Counted from the stretch's first letter, positions 40,580-48,420 are shown. The stretch: DNA of 64,000 nucleotides from Thioalkalivibrio sp. XN8 (GCF_011058255.1 NZ_JAALFH010000067.1:431724-495723), one strand, 5' to 3'. The notes: generated from the letters alone by a model not told the origin. Translations and numbers: made by a program.

Positions 40580-40591
40580 AAACAATCGTTT
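40580..40591. promoter_or_regulatory. PsrA-type operator
   Basis: AAAC-AATC-GTTT, flanked by TTAA on the left and AA on the right, matches the published PsrA pattern of AAAC and GTTT separated by 2-4 bases. It is in an AT-rich spot just upstream of the regulator's start, so autorepression of the whole fad operon is likely. Confidence 0.65.
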
Positions 40592-40656
40592 AATGGTAGG
40601 CGCAGCCCCGGATGACCGCAACACGACGCGCCGGTACCGGGCCGCCTGGACCCGGC

Positions 40657-41391
40657 TCAGCGCGGCTCGAATTCACAGATCAGCGGCAGGTGATCGGAAT
40701 AGCGGACCGCCGGAATGTCGAAGCCGCGCGGGCGGAGGCCGGGGCCGTAAAGGATGAAATCGAGTTCCTTGCGGGGCGCGTGGCTCGGGTAGGACGGGCG
40801 GCGCTCCTCGTTGGCGCTCTGCAGGCCGGCCGCCTGCATGAACAGGTACATCTCGTTCTCGCCCCAGAAGGTGTTGAAGTCGCCCGCGACGATCACCGGC
40901 TTGGTGGCCGCTTTCACCAGGTCGTGCAGGTGCCGCAGCTGCCAGGCGCGGTGGCGGTACTTGAGGGAGAGGTGGACCAGGAAGATGGCCACGTCTTCCA
41001 GTTCCAGCTCGATGATCAGGCGCTTGATGCCGGTGTCGAAGTAGTGAAACCGCTCCCCGTGCACCCGGGGCGCCGCCAGGAAAGCGTTGGCCTGCTTGCG
41101 GACGATCGGCAGGCGGGTGTTCAGCGAGCTTTCGCCGTACTTGCACTGGTAGGTGCTGTAGTGGCCCAGTTGCTGCGCGATGGCCTCCGCCTGGTTGACC
41201 ATCCCGGTCCGGATGGAACCCGTGTCGACCTCGACCAGCCCGATCACGTCCGGGTTGTGTTCCTTGATGAACTCGATGATCGCCTGGAGGTTGCCCTGGT
41301 TGCCGCGGAGGTAGCCCGCCCCGGGCAGGGGCAGGTGGAAACCGGCCCCGGTCCCGGCGGCGTAACGGATGTTGTAAAGGAGGAATTTCAC
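40657..41391 (-). CDS. Endonuclease/exonuclease/phosphatase-fold protein
   Basis: A 244-residue EEP-superfamily hydrolase. Motifs in order: LLYNIRYA (metal-site Asn), VIGLVEVDTGS (Glu), FLVHLSLKYRHR (His), VAGDFNTFW (Asp/Asn), ELDFILYGPG and YSDHLPLICEFE (the final Asp-His pair). All catalytic positions look intact, so it is likely active on a phosphodiester or phosphomonoester. There is no signal peptide. It could be a nuclease or a phosphatase; the family does not decide. It is divergent from the TIR-like gene. Confidence 0.82.
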   Translation of the reverse strand: MKFLLYNIRYAAGTGAGFHLPLPGAGYLRGNQGNLQAIIEFIKEHNPDVIGLVEVDTGSIRTGMVNQAEAIAQQLGHYSTYQCKYGESSLNTRLPIVRKQANAFLAAPRVHGERFHYFDTGIKRLIIELELEDVAIFLVHLSLKYRHRAWQLRHLHDLVKAATKPVIVAGDFNTFWGENEMYLFMQAAGLQSANEERRPSYPSHAPRKELDFILYGPGLRPRGFDIPAVRYSDHLPLICEFEPR

Positions 41392-41427
41392 GCGGGGGAT
41401 GCAGTTCGCGTCGGCATTGACCCGCCG

Positions 41428-41433
41428 ATTCTA
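41428..41433 (-). promoter_or_regulatory. Candidate -10 for the EEP-fold gene
   Basis: On the minus strand this reads TAGAAT in the context CTAGAATCGGC, 37 bases before the start at 41391. The divergent promoter at 41493-41498 has the same TAGAATCG core. No strong -35 is visible. Confidence 0.4.
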
Positions 41434-41492
41434 GCCAACCCCGGCGCGCGGCGCTCGGCCGGCCAGGCTCCGCGCAGCCGGGCGCCCTGGGT

Positions 41493-41498
41493 TAGAAT
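41493..41498 (+). promoter_or_regulatory. Candidate -10 for the TIR-like gene
   Basis: TAGAAT in the context TTAGAATCGC, 33 bases before the ATG at 41531, and followed by the very strong ribosome-binding site AGAGGAGG at 41517-41524. No clear -35. Confidence 0.45.
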
Positions 41499-41530
41499 CG
41501 CAGCGTGAGCCGCCAGCAGAGGAGGGCGCC

Positions 41531-41983
41531 ATGTCAGAACAGGATCCCATCAGGCTCTATGCCGTGCACGGCTGGACGCGTGACGAGGACTATGCGCGGC
41601 TGTTCGAGTTCATCCAGAGCGCCGAGAACTTCTATTACCGTGCCGTTTCCGACCCGGATTCGCATCCGGACCAGGGCGACGGCGTGGCCGCCCGGCGCAC
41701 GGCGATCGGCGAAGCGCTGAAGGAAGCCGAGTGCGTGGTGTGCGCTGCCGGCACCTGGGAGCGATTCAACGACTGGGCGCGCTATACCATCGAGTCGGCC
41801 CGCGCCCTGGACCTGCCGGTCGTGGCGGTCGAACATTTCGGCCCGAAAAACATGGATCCCCGGCTGAAAGGTTACGCGTCGGAGGTCGTCGGGTGGGATT
41901 CCCGCAGCATCGTCGATGCCGTCCGGCGGCAGGCCCGGCACGAGGACACCACGCGGTTCGACACGATCGAGTTCGACCTGTAG
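41531..41983 (+). CDS. TIR-like (DUF1863/MTH538-type) domain protein
   Basis: A 150-residue protein made of one Rossmann-like domain. It opens with IRLYAVHGWTRDEDYARLFE, continues with EALKEAECVVCAAGTWERF and YTIESARALDLPVVAVE, and ends with SEVVGWDSRSIVDAVRRQAR. This is the layout of the DUF1863 TIR-like family, to which the Thoeris protein ThsB belongs. Glu88 in TIESA sits where catalytic TIRs keep a Glu. No partner with a SLOG or other effector domain is adjacent, so it may be a housekeeping member rather than antiviral. It has its own promoter and a strong ribosome-binding site. Confidence 0.7.
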   Translation: MSEQDPIRLYAVHGWTRDEDYARLFEFIQSAENFYYRAVSDPDSHPDQGDGVAARRTAIGEALKEAECVVCAAGTWERFNDWARYTIESARALDLPVVAVEHFGPKNMDPRLKGYASEVVGWDSRSIVDAVRRQARHEDTTRFDTIEFDL

Positions 41984-41994
41984 CGACCGGCGGC

Positions 41995-43515
41995 CTACCA
42001 GGACTTCAGCGCCCGCAGGCGCGGGGTCTTCTTTTCCAGGTGCTCGCCCATCCGGACGAACAACCCGTCGAGGCACCGCAGCGCCTCGACCACGTGCGGG
42101 CCCTTGTTCAGCATCACGCACTCCGCCCGGGCCGACATGGCAGCATCCGTCATTTCTCCGCGGCTGGCCTGGCCGTCCTTGATCAGCCCGTGCAGCACCC
42201 CCGTGGCCCAGATCACCGGCACGTGCGCTGCTTCGCACAGCCACAGGATCTCTTCCTGGATCTCGGCCAGCCGCGCGAAGCCGATTTCCACCCCGAGGTC
42301 GCCGCGCGCGATCATGACGGCGAAGGGCTGCCGGCCCGCGCCCTGGACGATGATCTCGGGCAGGTTGCGGACCGCGCGGGCCGTCTCGATCTTGGCGACG
42401 ATGCCGATCCGCTGCGCGCGGACAGCGCCCACGCGCGCGTCGAGCTCGTCCTGCAGCCGGGCGATGTCAGCGGCGTCCTGGACGAAGGAATAGCCGACCA
42501 GGTCGGCCTCGCGGGCGACAAAGTCGAGGTCGGCCAGGTCTTTCTCCGTCAGGGCGGGCACGCCGAGGTCGGTGCCGGGAAAATTGAGCCCCTTGTCCGG
42601 CTTCAGCCGCAACCCGCGGGGCGGGGCGGTTTCCACCTGGACCAGCGCGCCTTCCTCCAGCACGGCCGTCACGCTGCCGCCGACCCGGCCTTCGTCGAGC
42701 CAGACCGGGGCGCCGCAGCCCAGGCTCTCGAAGACGCTCGGCAGCGTGCACTGCGCCTGCGCCGGAAACTGCTCCGCGGGGGCAAAGCCGGACTTCAGGA
42801 GCAGGAGCTCGTCGCCCACGCGGAGCCGCTTATGGCCCTTGGCGACGCGGACCGCGCTGGTACGGCATTTCGGCCCGGCCAGGTCCATGAGAATTCGCAC
42901 GTCACGTTGCGCCTCGCGCGCGGCGCGACGCACGTTGCCGATCATCGCCAGCCACAACTCCGGTTCGCCGTGGGCACAGTTGATCCGCACCAGGTCCGCG
43001 CCGCTGTCGAGCAGCTCAGCCGCCAGCGTCGCACTGTCCGCCACCTCGAGGGGCAAGGTGACCATCAGCCGGACGCGACGCGGACCCGCGGCCGGGCCGA
43101 GCGCGATCTCGGCATTGATGCGGGTCAGCTCCCGCCCCTGGATCATCTCGGTCGCCGGGGGGAAAGGCTCCGGGTGAGGATCCCGCACGATGGCGGCCAG
43201 TGCCGCCGTCACCGCGTCGAGGCTCGGCAACACGCGCCCCTCGAGCCGTCCCATGGAGGACAGGCCGAGCAACATCAGCTCTTCCTGCAGCGGCCGGAGC
43301 TCACGCCGGCGCAGCACGATGTAGTGGGCGAGGTTGAGCGCGCGCTCGCGGAAACCGCTGCGGCGGATGCGGGTTTCCCAGCCGGCCAGGATGCCGGCGC
43401 CCTCCGCCTGAACTTCGGCCCTGAGCTCACGGAGCTGGGCCAGGACCTGCACCTGCCTCGCAGCAGGCGGCGTTTCCCGGGCGGTCGTCTCGGCGGCATC
43501 GGGGAAAGGGATCAT
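41995..43515 (-). CDS. Pyruvate kinase-like protein with extra N-terminal region and no C-terminal domain
   Basis: A 506-residue relative of pyruvate kinase. Residues about 1-145 are a helical, Arg-rich extension not found in ordinary pyruvate kinase. The barrel then follows: RVRLMVTLPLEVA, LVRINCAHGEPELW (normally NFSHG), ILMDLAGPKCRTS, a B domain, then IGIVAKIETARAV with the catalytic Lys and VMIARGDLGVEI with the metal site. The canonical ATQMLESM is altered to WATGVLHGLI. The usual allosteric C domain is missing. Whether it makes ATP and pyruvate is open. A tandem repeat lies in its promoter region. Confidence 0.78.
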   Translation of the reverse strand: MIPFPDAAETTARETPPAARQVQVLAQLRELRAEVQAEGAGILAGWETRIRRSGFRERALNLAHYIVLRRRELRPLQEELMLLGLSSMGRLEGRVLPSLDAVTAALAAIVRDPHPEPFPPATEMIQGRELTRINAEIALGPAAGPRRVRLMVTLPLEVADSATLAAELLDSGADLVRINCAHGEPELWLAMIGNVRRAAREAQRDVRILMDLAGPKCRTSAVRVAKGHKRLRVGDELLLLKSGFAPAEQFPAQAQCTLPSVFESLGCGAPVWLDEGRVGGSVTAVLEEGALVQVETAPPRGLRLKPDKGLNFPGTDLGVPALTEKDLADLDFVAREADLVGYSFVQDAADIARLQDELDARVGAVRAQRIGIVAKIETARAVRNLPEIIVQGAGRQPFAVMIARGDLGVEIGFARLAEIQEEILWLCEAAHVPVIWATGVLHGLIKDGQASRGEMTDAAMSARAECVMLNKGPHVVEALRCLDGLFVRMGEHLEKKTPRLRALKSW

Positions 43516-43536
43516 GCGCGCATGCTCGGACCAGAA

Positions 43537-43558
43537 TATTGCAGCTGTATTGCAGCTG
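43537..43558. repeat. Perfect tandem 11-base repeat in a divergent promoter region
   Basis: TATTGCAGCTG occurs twice end to end between the pyruvate-kinase-like gene (start 43515) and the FMN reductase gene (start 43621). Two copies spaced one helical turn apart suggest a protein-binding site. The -10 candidates TATTCT (minus strand, beside the repeat) and TATGAT (43589-43594, plus strand) flank it. Confidence 0.6.
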
Positions 43559-43620
43559 GGTAACTACGACGCAGCGCAGCAGGCCATGTATGATCTCGGC
43601 TTCTCTAGGGAGGAGCCGAC

Positions 43621-44172
43621 ATGGGGCGATTACTGGCAATCTCGGGCAGCCTGCGCGCCCGCTCGTTCAACACCGCCCTGGCGCATGCCGCCCAGGCACT
43701 CGTAGCGCCGGGGATCGAAATCGAGGTCGCGACGCTGCACGGCATTCCGCTGTACGACGGCGACCTGGAGGAGGGCGAGGGCATTCCCCCGGCCGTGGAG
43801 GCGCTCAAGGACCGTATTCGCAGCTCTGCCGGCCTGATCCTGGTCACACCCGAGTACAACAGCAGCATCCCGGGCGTGTTCAAGAACGCCGTGGACTGGC
43901 TGTCCCGGCCCGGCTCGGGCATCAAGGAACTGTTCGGGGACAAACCCTGCGTGGTCATCGGCGCCACGCCCGGCGGCTTCGGCACCATCATGTCACAGGC
44001 GGCCTGGCTCCCCGTGCTTCGGGCCCTCGGGGTCCGCTACTGGAGCGGCGGCCGGCTGCTGGTGTCGCGCGCATCCAGCGCCTTTGACGAACAAGGCGGC
44101 CTGGCCGACGAAATGACTCGTCAGCTGCTCGAGGATTTCATCCGCGGGTTCCACGCCTTCTCGCTGCGCTGA
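43621..44172 (+). CDS. NADPH-dependent FMN reductase family protein
   Basis: A 183-residue flavodoxin-like oxidoreductase. LLAISGSLRARSFNTALA is the FMN phosphate loop; TPEYNSSIPGVFKNAVDWLSR is the hallmark of the family, and GATPGGFGTI binds the isoalloxazine. Such enzymes reduce quinones, chromate or azo dyes, or supply FMNH2. The ribosome-binding site is AGGGAGGAG right before the ATG. It may share regulation with the divergent pyruvate-kinase-like gene. Confidence 0.88.
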   Translation: MGRLLAISGSLRARSFNTALAHAAQALVAPGIEIEVATLHGIPLYDGDLEEGEGIPPAVEALKDRIRSSAGLILVTPEYNSSIPGVFKNAVDWLSRPGSGIKELFGDKPCVVIGATPGGFGTIMSQAAWLPVLRALGVRYWSGGRLLVSRASSAFDEQGGLADEMTRQLLEDFIRGFHAFSLR

Positions 44173-44307
44173 TTCTGGCAATCACCGGCTCGTCTGCTAT
44201 ACCCAAGCTAGGGCCCGGTTGAGACCGGCTGCCTTCTTCGACGACTCCCGCCGTCCAGGCACTGGTTAACGCCGGCCTGCGCTGCATCCACAGCCGGGAG
44301 ATGAGCC

Positions 44308-45963
44308 ATGAACCCCCCCCGCGCGCTCGCGCTCGCTTTCTTCCTTCTCGCGGTTGCGGCCGCCGGCGCCCACCAGGCCCAGGTGACCACGCCCGAACCG
44401 GGCTTTCGGCCCGGGAGCCCGGCTGGCGCCCAGTTCGTCGCCGACCTGGGCTCAGCGACGTTCGCGGTTTATCCCACGATAATCCGACGCGCCGAGCGGA
44501 CGGCGCACTCCTTCGTGTCCCAGGAACAACTGATCACGTTCCTGCACGAGGCGGGGATCGGCCAGGCGATCGCCGCGCCCAAGCGGATCGACCGGGGGCG
44601 CATGATGCCGGATTCCCAGTGGAACATTTTCCGAGGCGGCCTGGCAGCTGTTGCCGATGCGTTCGCGCAATCGCCGGTCGCGGCGGATTACGCTGTCGTG
44701 CTCGAAATCCTGGTCCCGGACGAGGACCTGGTGTTCGGCATCCAGTGCTACATCGTGAACGCGGCCGGGGAGAACGCTTTTTCGTTCCTGCTCAACGAGC
44801 ACCACCAGCTATTCGCCGAGGCCGGGCTGGTCGCCGACGAGTCGCAGGCGGCCAGGGATGCGATGATCCGGCACGCCACGCACGTGGCCCTGCAGGCACT
44901 CGAGCAGCAAGTCGCGAAGGCGCGACCGTGTGCCGCAGCGGAGGCGGGCAAGGCGCCGATCCCGCCCGCCTCGGACCTGGTGGATGGTTTCGAGACGCGA
45001 CTTCCCGGCGGCGCCGACCCCAACGGCATCCCGCTCGGCTTCTCCACGTTCAACGGCGAGCGCAGCATGGCGCGCATCGGCATCACCACGGATCATCCTC
45101 CCGTGCCCGGCGAGACGCCGGGCAACGCCGTGTTGCAGCTCGAGCTGGGCGTCGACACCTGGGCGGGCGTACTGCACCGCTTTGCCGATGAATCAGGCGA
45201 TCAATGGCGCGGCTATGACTGGACCGGGGCACAGGAGCTCAGTTTCTGGCTGTACGGCCGCAACAGCGGCACGACGCTCGTCGTCGACGTGCTCGACAAC
45301 CGGCACCCTTGCTCGGTCACGGACGACGCTGAGCGCTACTCATACCAGTTCACGGACAATTTCTCAGGCTGGAGACTGTTCTCGATCCCGTTCGAGGTCA
45401 TGGTCCGCAAGGAGGTCTGGAACGGGGCGCCCAATGACGGGCTGGGCCTCGCTCCGGTCCATGGCTGGGCCCTGGCGTCGCTGCGTACTGACGGCAAGGT
45501 CATTTACTACGTCGACGAGGTACGCCTGCGGCGCGAACCGCTGATGCAGAACGTGCCGGCGGGCCTGTCCCGCGAGACCGATATCTGGGTCCCGGTCAAT
45601 GAACTGCCGATGTTCGGCGGGTACGCGCCGACGGCATGGCAGGAAAAGGCGAACCAGGCGTTCCTGGCAACGGCGCTGGCCGGGTTCCCGGGCGACCGGG
45701 AGGCGGCAGCCGAGAATTTTGCCCGCGCCGGCTGGAATTTCTATTACCAGGGCAACAAATCAACCGCGATCAAGCGCTTCAACCAGGCCTGGCTGCTCGA
45801 TGCCGACAATCAACATGCCTTGTGGGGCTTCGCCGTGATTTCACGGGAGCGCGGGAAGGCCGACGCAGCGCTCCATTTCTACCGGAAGGCGCTGGAGGCG
45901 GGGCCAGCCGATCCGCGGCTGACACAGGAGTATGAAAGACTGAAGCGTACGGCGCCGCACTGA
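44308..45963 (+). CDS. Secreted protein: unknown N-domain, CBM11-like domain, TPR tail
   Basis: A 551-residue protein with a signal peptide (about residues 1-22, ending AAAGAHQA). Residues about 30-205 form a domain I cannot name, with a long amphipathic helix at its end. Residues about 225-410 look like a CBM11/CIA30-type jelly roll: LVDGFETRLPGG, LQLELGVDTWAGVLH, SFWLYGRNSGTTLVVDVLD, FSGWRLFSIPF, then VIYYVDEVRLRR. Residues about 455-545 hold TPR-like helices (GWNFYYQGNKSTAIKRFNQA, FAVISRERGKADAALHFYRK). Sugar binding is possible but unproven. No enzyme motif is seen. Confidence 0.7.
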   Translation: MNPPRALALAFFLLAVAAAGAHQAQVTTPEPGFRPGSPAGAQFVADLGSATFAVYPTIIRRAERTAHSFVSQEQLITFLHEAGIGQAIAAPKRIDRGRMMPDSQWNIFRGGLAAVADAFAQSPVAADYAVVLEILVPDEDLVFGIQCYIVNAAGENAFSFLLNEHHQLFAEAGLVADESQAARDAMIRHATHVALQALEQQVAKARPCAAAEAGKAPIPPASDLVDGFETRLPGGADPNGIPLGFSTFNGERSMARIGITTDHPPVPGETPGNAVLQLELGVDTWAGVLHRFADESGDQWRGYDWTGAQELSFWLYGRNSGTTLVVDVLDNRHPCSVTDDAERYSYQFTDNFSGWRLFSIPFEVMVRKEVWNGAPNDGLGLAPVHGWALASLRTDGKVIYYVDEVRLRREPLMQNVPAGLSRETDIWVPVNELPMFGGYAPTAWQEKANQAFLATALAGFPGDREAAAENFARAGWNFYYQGNKSTAIKRFNQAWLLDADNQHALWGFAVISRERGKADAALHFYRKALEAGPADPRLTQEYERLKRTAPH

Positions 45964-45964
45964 T

Positions 45965-46345
45965 TCAGCGCGGGCCGCCGTCGGTCCGCCGCCGCCCGCG
46001 GATGTCAGGGGTGCGTCGATCCCGCTGTTCCTGCTCGATTTCCAGCTTCGCGCCCTGCAGTCCGCCGGAACGGCGCGACCCTGCGCGCCGGTCGCGATGG
46101 CGCCGGTAGCCGCACTCGCAATGCGGCTTGTCGCAATCGGGCAATGGCAGCTTGGGCAGTTCCCGGCTCAGGAAGCGCTTGCCGGCGATAGCCAGCACGG
46201 CCGGGCATGCGCCATAAGCCGCAGGGACGACTTCCACCGCGTCGTAGCGCGGCACGGGCTTCGGCTTGGCTGCAACGGTGTTGCTCCAAGACGTGTTCTG
46301 CTTGTTCTTGGACCTTCTAAACGGCCACACGGATCTTCCCCCCAT
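45965..46345 (-). CDS. Small conserved-looking protein with CxC...HxDRR motif
   Basis: A 126-residue protein. The start MGGRSVWPFRRSK, the middle segment ACPAVLAIAGKRFLSRELPKLPLPDC and the cysteine/histidine block HCECGYRRHRDRRAGSRR resemble a family of short uncharacterised proteobacterial proteins in which Cys-x-Cys, Tyr, His and Asp-Arg-Arg recur. It may bind a metal through Cys and His, but that is inference. ATG 46345 is chosen as the first start consistent with the WPF pattern; no ribosome-binding site is obvious. It converges on the CBM11-like gene with one base between stops. Confidence 0.55.
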   Translation of the reverse strand: MGGRSVWPFRRSKNKQNTSWSNTVAAKPKPVPRYDAVEVVPAAYGACPAVLAIAGKRFLSRELPKLPLPDCDKPHCECGYRRHRDRRAGSRRSGGLQGAKLEIEQEQRDRRTPDIRGRRRTDGGPR

Positions 46346-46584
46346 ATTCGACGCGCCAAGCCTAACCAGTGAGCCCGCGGGGGAAAGTGTGCGGAGTCGC
46401 ATTTTTGGCGCCAATTCCATGGCACCGGGGCGAATGTAGCCCCGGACCCGGCCCTGACTGCGCCTGCTGGATAGCAAGGGCTAGTGCCGCGGAGCACTTC
46501 CGATTCATAATATCAATAACTTAGCACTAGGCAGAGTAGTGACAATAGTCGGTGACGACCCAGCCTCCGTAGGAGATCCGAGCA

Positions 46585-47328
46585 ATGTTCCGGGAAAGAC
46601 GTCGACAACGTCGCAGACCAGTGACTCCACCCAAGGAAACCATCTTAAGCAACGTTCTGGGTGAGTTCCTTGAGCCGATCGATGCGCTCTTCACGATTTT
46701 CTACAGCGTTTTGTTTGCGCTGATCTTCACGCTTTCCTATAGCGTCTTGATCTATCACGGTGTCATCTCGTCCTCATTTGCAGGCGGATACGGACAGGAG
46801 TTGTTTGTGGCCATCCTGGGCGCTGTCACGGCCTGGGGGATCATCGATGGGGTGGTGTATGTTCTGGGGGAACATCTCCCACGGCGTGAGCGCTATCGGT
46901 TGCTCCGTTACGTTCAGAGCACAGCCAGTGAAGAAGAGGCCGCTGCCGCCATTGCCTATGAGCTGGATTTCATCCTTGCGCCGATAACCAGCGACGAGCA
47001 GCGACGTTCTCTTTATCACGAAATCAATGGCTATCTGAGCCAGGCTGAACCGCAGGCAATTGGAATACAACGTCAAGACCTGGTTGGCGCAGCGGCGACA
47101 GCGCTGCTATCCGTCGTGGCCGTGTTGCCGTCGCTGCTGCCGTTGCTGCTGCTGCCTGATGACACCGCGCTGGCAATACGCATCTCGAACGTTGTGTCGT
47201 TCGCCGTTATGTTCGCTGCGGGCTACGGTTGGGGACTCCACACCGATACGAATCCGTGGAAGATCGGCTTGCTGCTCTCATCTGTTGGCCTGGCCATGGT
47301 TCTGGTGGCTATGCTGTTAGGAGGCTAG
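46585..47328 (+). CDS. VIT1/CCC1-like membrane protein
   Basis: A 247-residue protein with five likely membrane segments, at about residues 36-60, 72-95, 165-182, 192-210 and 220-245. The region LEPIDALFTIFYSVLFAL, AWGIIDGVVYVLGE, AIRISNVVSFAVMFAAGYGWG and NPWKIGLLL matches the pattern of small VIT1/CCC1-type proteins, related to vacuolar iron/manganese carriers. The N-terminal 18 residues are very basic (RERRRQRRR). AGGAG at 46571-46575 supports the start. Its codon use and base composition are less GC-rich than the rest of the window. Confidence 0.6.
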   Translation: MFRERRRQRRRPVTPPKETILSNVLGEFLEPIDALFTIFYSVLFALIFTLSYSVLIYHGVISSSFAGGYGQELFVAILGAVTAWGIIDGVVYVLGEHLPRRERYRLLRYVQSTASEEEAAAAIAYELDFILAPITSDEQRRSLYHEINGYLSQAEPQAIGIQRQDLVGAAATALLSVVAVLPSLLPLLLLPDDTALAIRISNVVSFAVMFAAGYGWGLHTDTNPWKIGLLLSSVGLAMVLVAMLLGG

Positions 47329-47652
47329 CGCGCTCATGTTGCCGCGACTCAGTGGCGTAGCGGGCTCGCTCGATGATCTGCGAACGCCGCCGGGAGTTTG
47401 ACTCCACGCGTTGGCGGATGATGGAAAGGCCACCATCGATTTCGACCCTTGATCAGCTCCGAGGTGATCTCAGAGGCGATCTCACCAACTGCGCATAATG
47501 TATATTATGTTAACTATGATGTGGGCCACGGGATGGGGTGCCTCGCCATGCGCGCCCAGGGAGCTCCGCCTTCTCCTTATGCCATTCAGAGGGTTATGGT
47601 GCTTAATTAAGGCCCGCTCTCGCCGTGGAACACGCCAGGCCCGGGAGCGCTC
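47329..47652. other. Gene-free interval, less GC-rich
   Basis: A stretch of 324 bases between the VIT1-like gene and the fumarate reductase B gene. It holds a near-perfect tandem 12-base repeat at 47461-47484 (GAGGTGATCTCA then GAGGCGATCTCA), a perfect AT-rich palindrome at 47494-47509 and no convincing gene. A short open frame on the minus strand (47349-47490) has no start codon and may be a remnant. Confidence 0.6.
47494..47509. repeat. Perfect AT-rich inverted repeat
   Basis: CATAAT-GTAT-ATTATG is a 6-4-6 palindrome. It could be a regulator-binding site; it stands 144 bases downstream of the end of frdB and 165 bases after the VIT1-like gene, so no target start is clear. Confidence 0.45.
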
Positions 47653-48411
47653 TCAGGTGGCCGGCTTCGCCCTCCTGCTGAGGATGCCGGTAAGAGACTT
47701 GCGCCGCAGGTAGGCATACACCTCGCGCAGCGGCAACTCTTTCGGGCAGACGTCCTGGCAGGCCATCAGTCCCAGGCAACCGAACACGCCTTCGTCGCTG
47801 GCAAAGACCTCGAACCAGTCGCCCGTCTTGCGCCGGTCCCGCGGGTCCATCATGAAGCGCGCGATCCGGTTCAGCCCCGCCGGGGCCACGAACGCCGGCC
47901 GCGTGTTCGCGACCGCGCAGGACGCCACGCAGCAGCCGCACTCGATACACCGCTCGCGCTCGTAGATGGCCCGCGCGACCTCGTCGTCCATCCGTTCCTC
48001 GACCGCATCGGGGTCGAATGGCGCCTTGGCCTCGATCCAGCCCTGGACGCGCTCGGTCATGCCCCTGAACCAGCTGCCGGTATCGACCGCCAGGTCCCCG
48101 ACCAGGCGAAACGCCGGCAAGGGATGCAGCCGAATCGTCCGCTCGAGCTGCGAGGTCAGCGTCTTGCACGCCAGCGCCGGGCGGCCGTTCACCATCATGC
48201 CGCAGGAGCCGCAGACAGCGGAGCGGCAAACGAAGTCAAACTGGAGGGTTGGGTCTTGTTCTTCACGTAACTTATTAAGTGCGATGAAGAGCGACATGAA
48301 AGGGGTTTCCTGCAGCTCGAAGGCCTGCATGTGCGGCTTCGAGGCAGGATCTTCCGGGTTGTAGCGAAAGATTTCGAATTTCAGGGTCCGCTGCGCAGCC
48401 TGGGACATCAC
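47653..48411 (-). CDS. frdB: Fumarate reductase/succinate dehydrogenase iron-sulfur subunit (Wolinella type)
   Basis: A 252-residue electron-transfer subunit. The plant-type ferredoxin part binds 2Fe-2S through Cys62, Cys67, Cys70 and Cys82. Cys155, Cys158, Cys161 and Cys222 suit the 4Fe-4S cluster, and Cys165, Cys212 and Cys218 the 3Fe-4S cluster. All are shifted by the same few residues from the Wolinella succinogenes FrdB numbering. The start FEIFRYNPEDPASKPHMQ and SLFIALNKLREEQDPTLQFD are characteristic of that lineage rather than of E. coli SdhB. It is the last gene of a C-A-B operon, 9 bases after frdA. Confidence 0.9.
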   Translation of the reverse strand: MMSQAAQRTLKFEIFRYNPEDPASKPHMQAFELQETPFMSLFIALNKLREEQDPTLQFDFVCRSAVCGSCGMMVNGRPALACKTLTSQLERTIRLHPLPAFRLVGDLAVDTGSWFRGMTERVQGWIEAKAPFDPDAVEERMDDEVARAIYERERCIECGCCVASCAVANTRPAFVAPAGLNRIARFMMDPRDRRKTGDWFEVFASDEGVFGCLGLMACQDVCPKELPLREVYAYLRRKSLTGILSRRAKPAT

Positions 48412-48420
48412 CCCTCCTCC

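Noticed and set aside
43514-43705. Short open frame before the FMN reductase
   Set aside because: It runs across the tandem repeat and promoter and is out of frame with the real gene.
47349-47490. Minus-strand open frame with an ordinary-looking peptide (LIKGRNRWWPFHH)
   Set aside because: No start codon and no family match that I know. Could be a gene remnant but the support is too thin.
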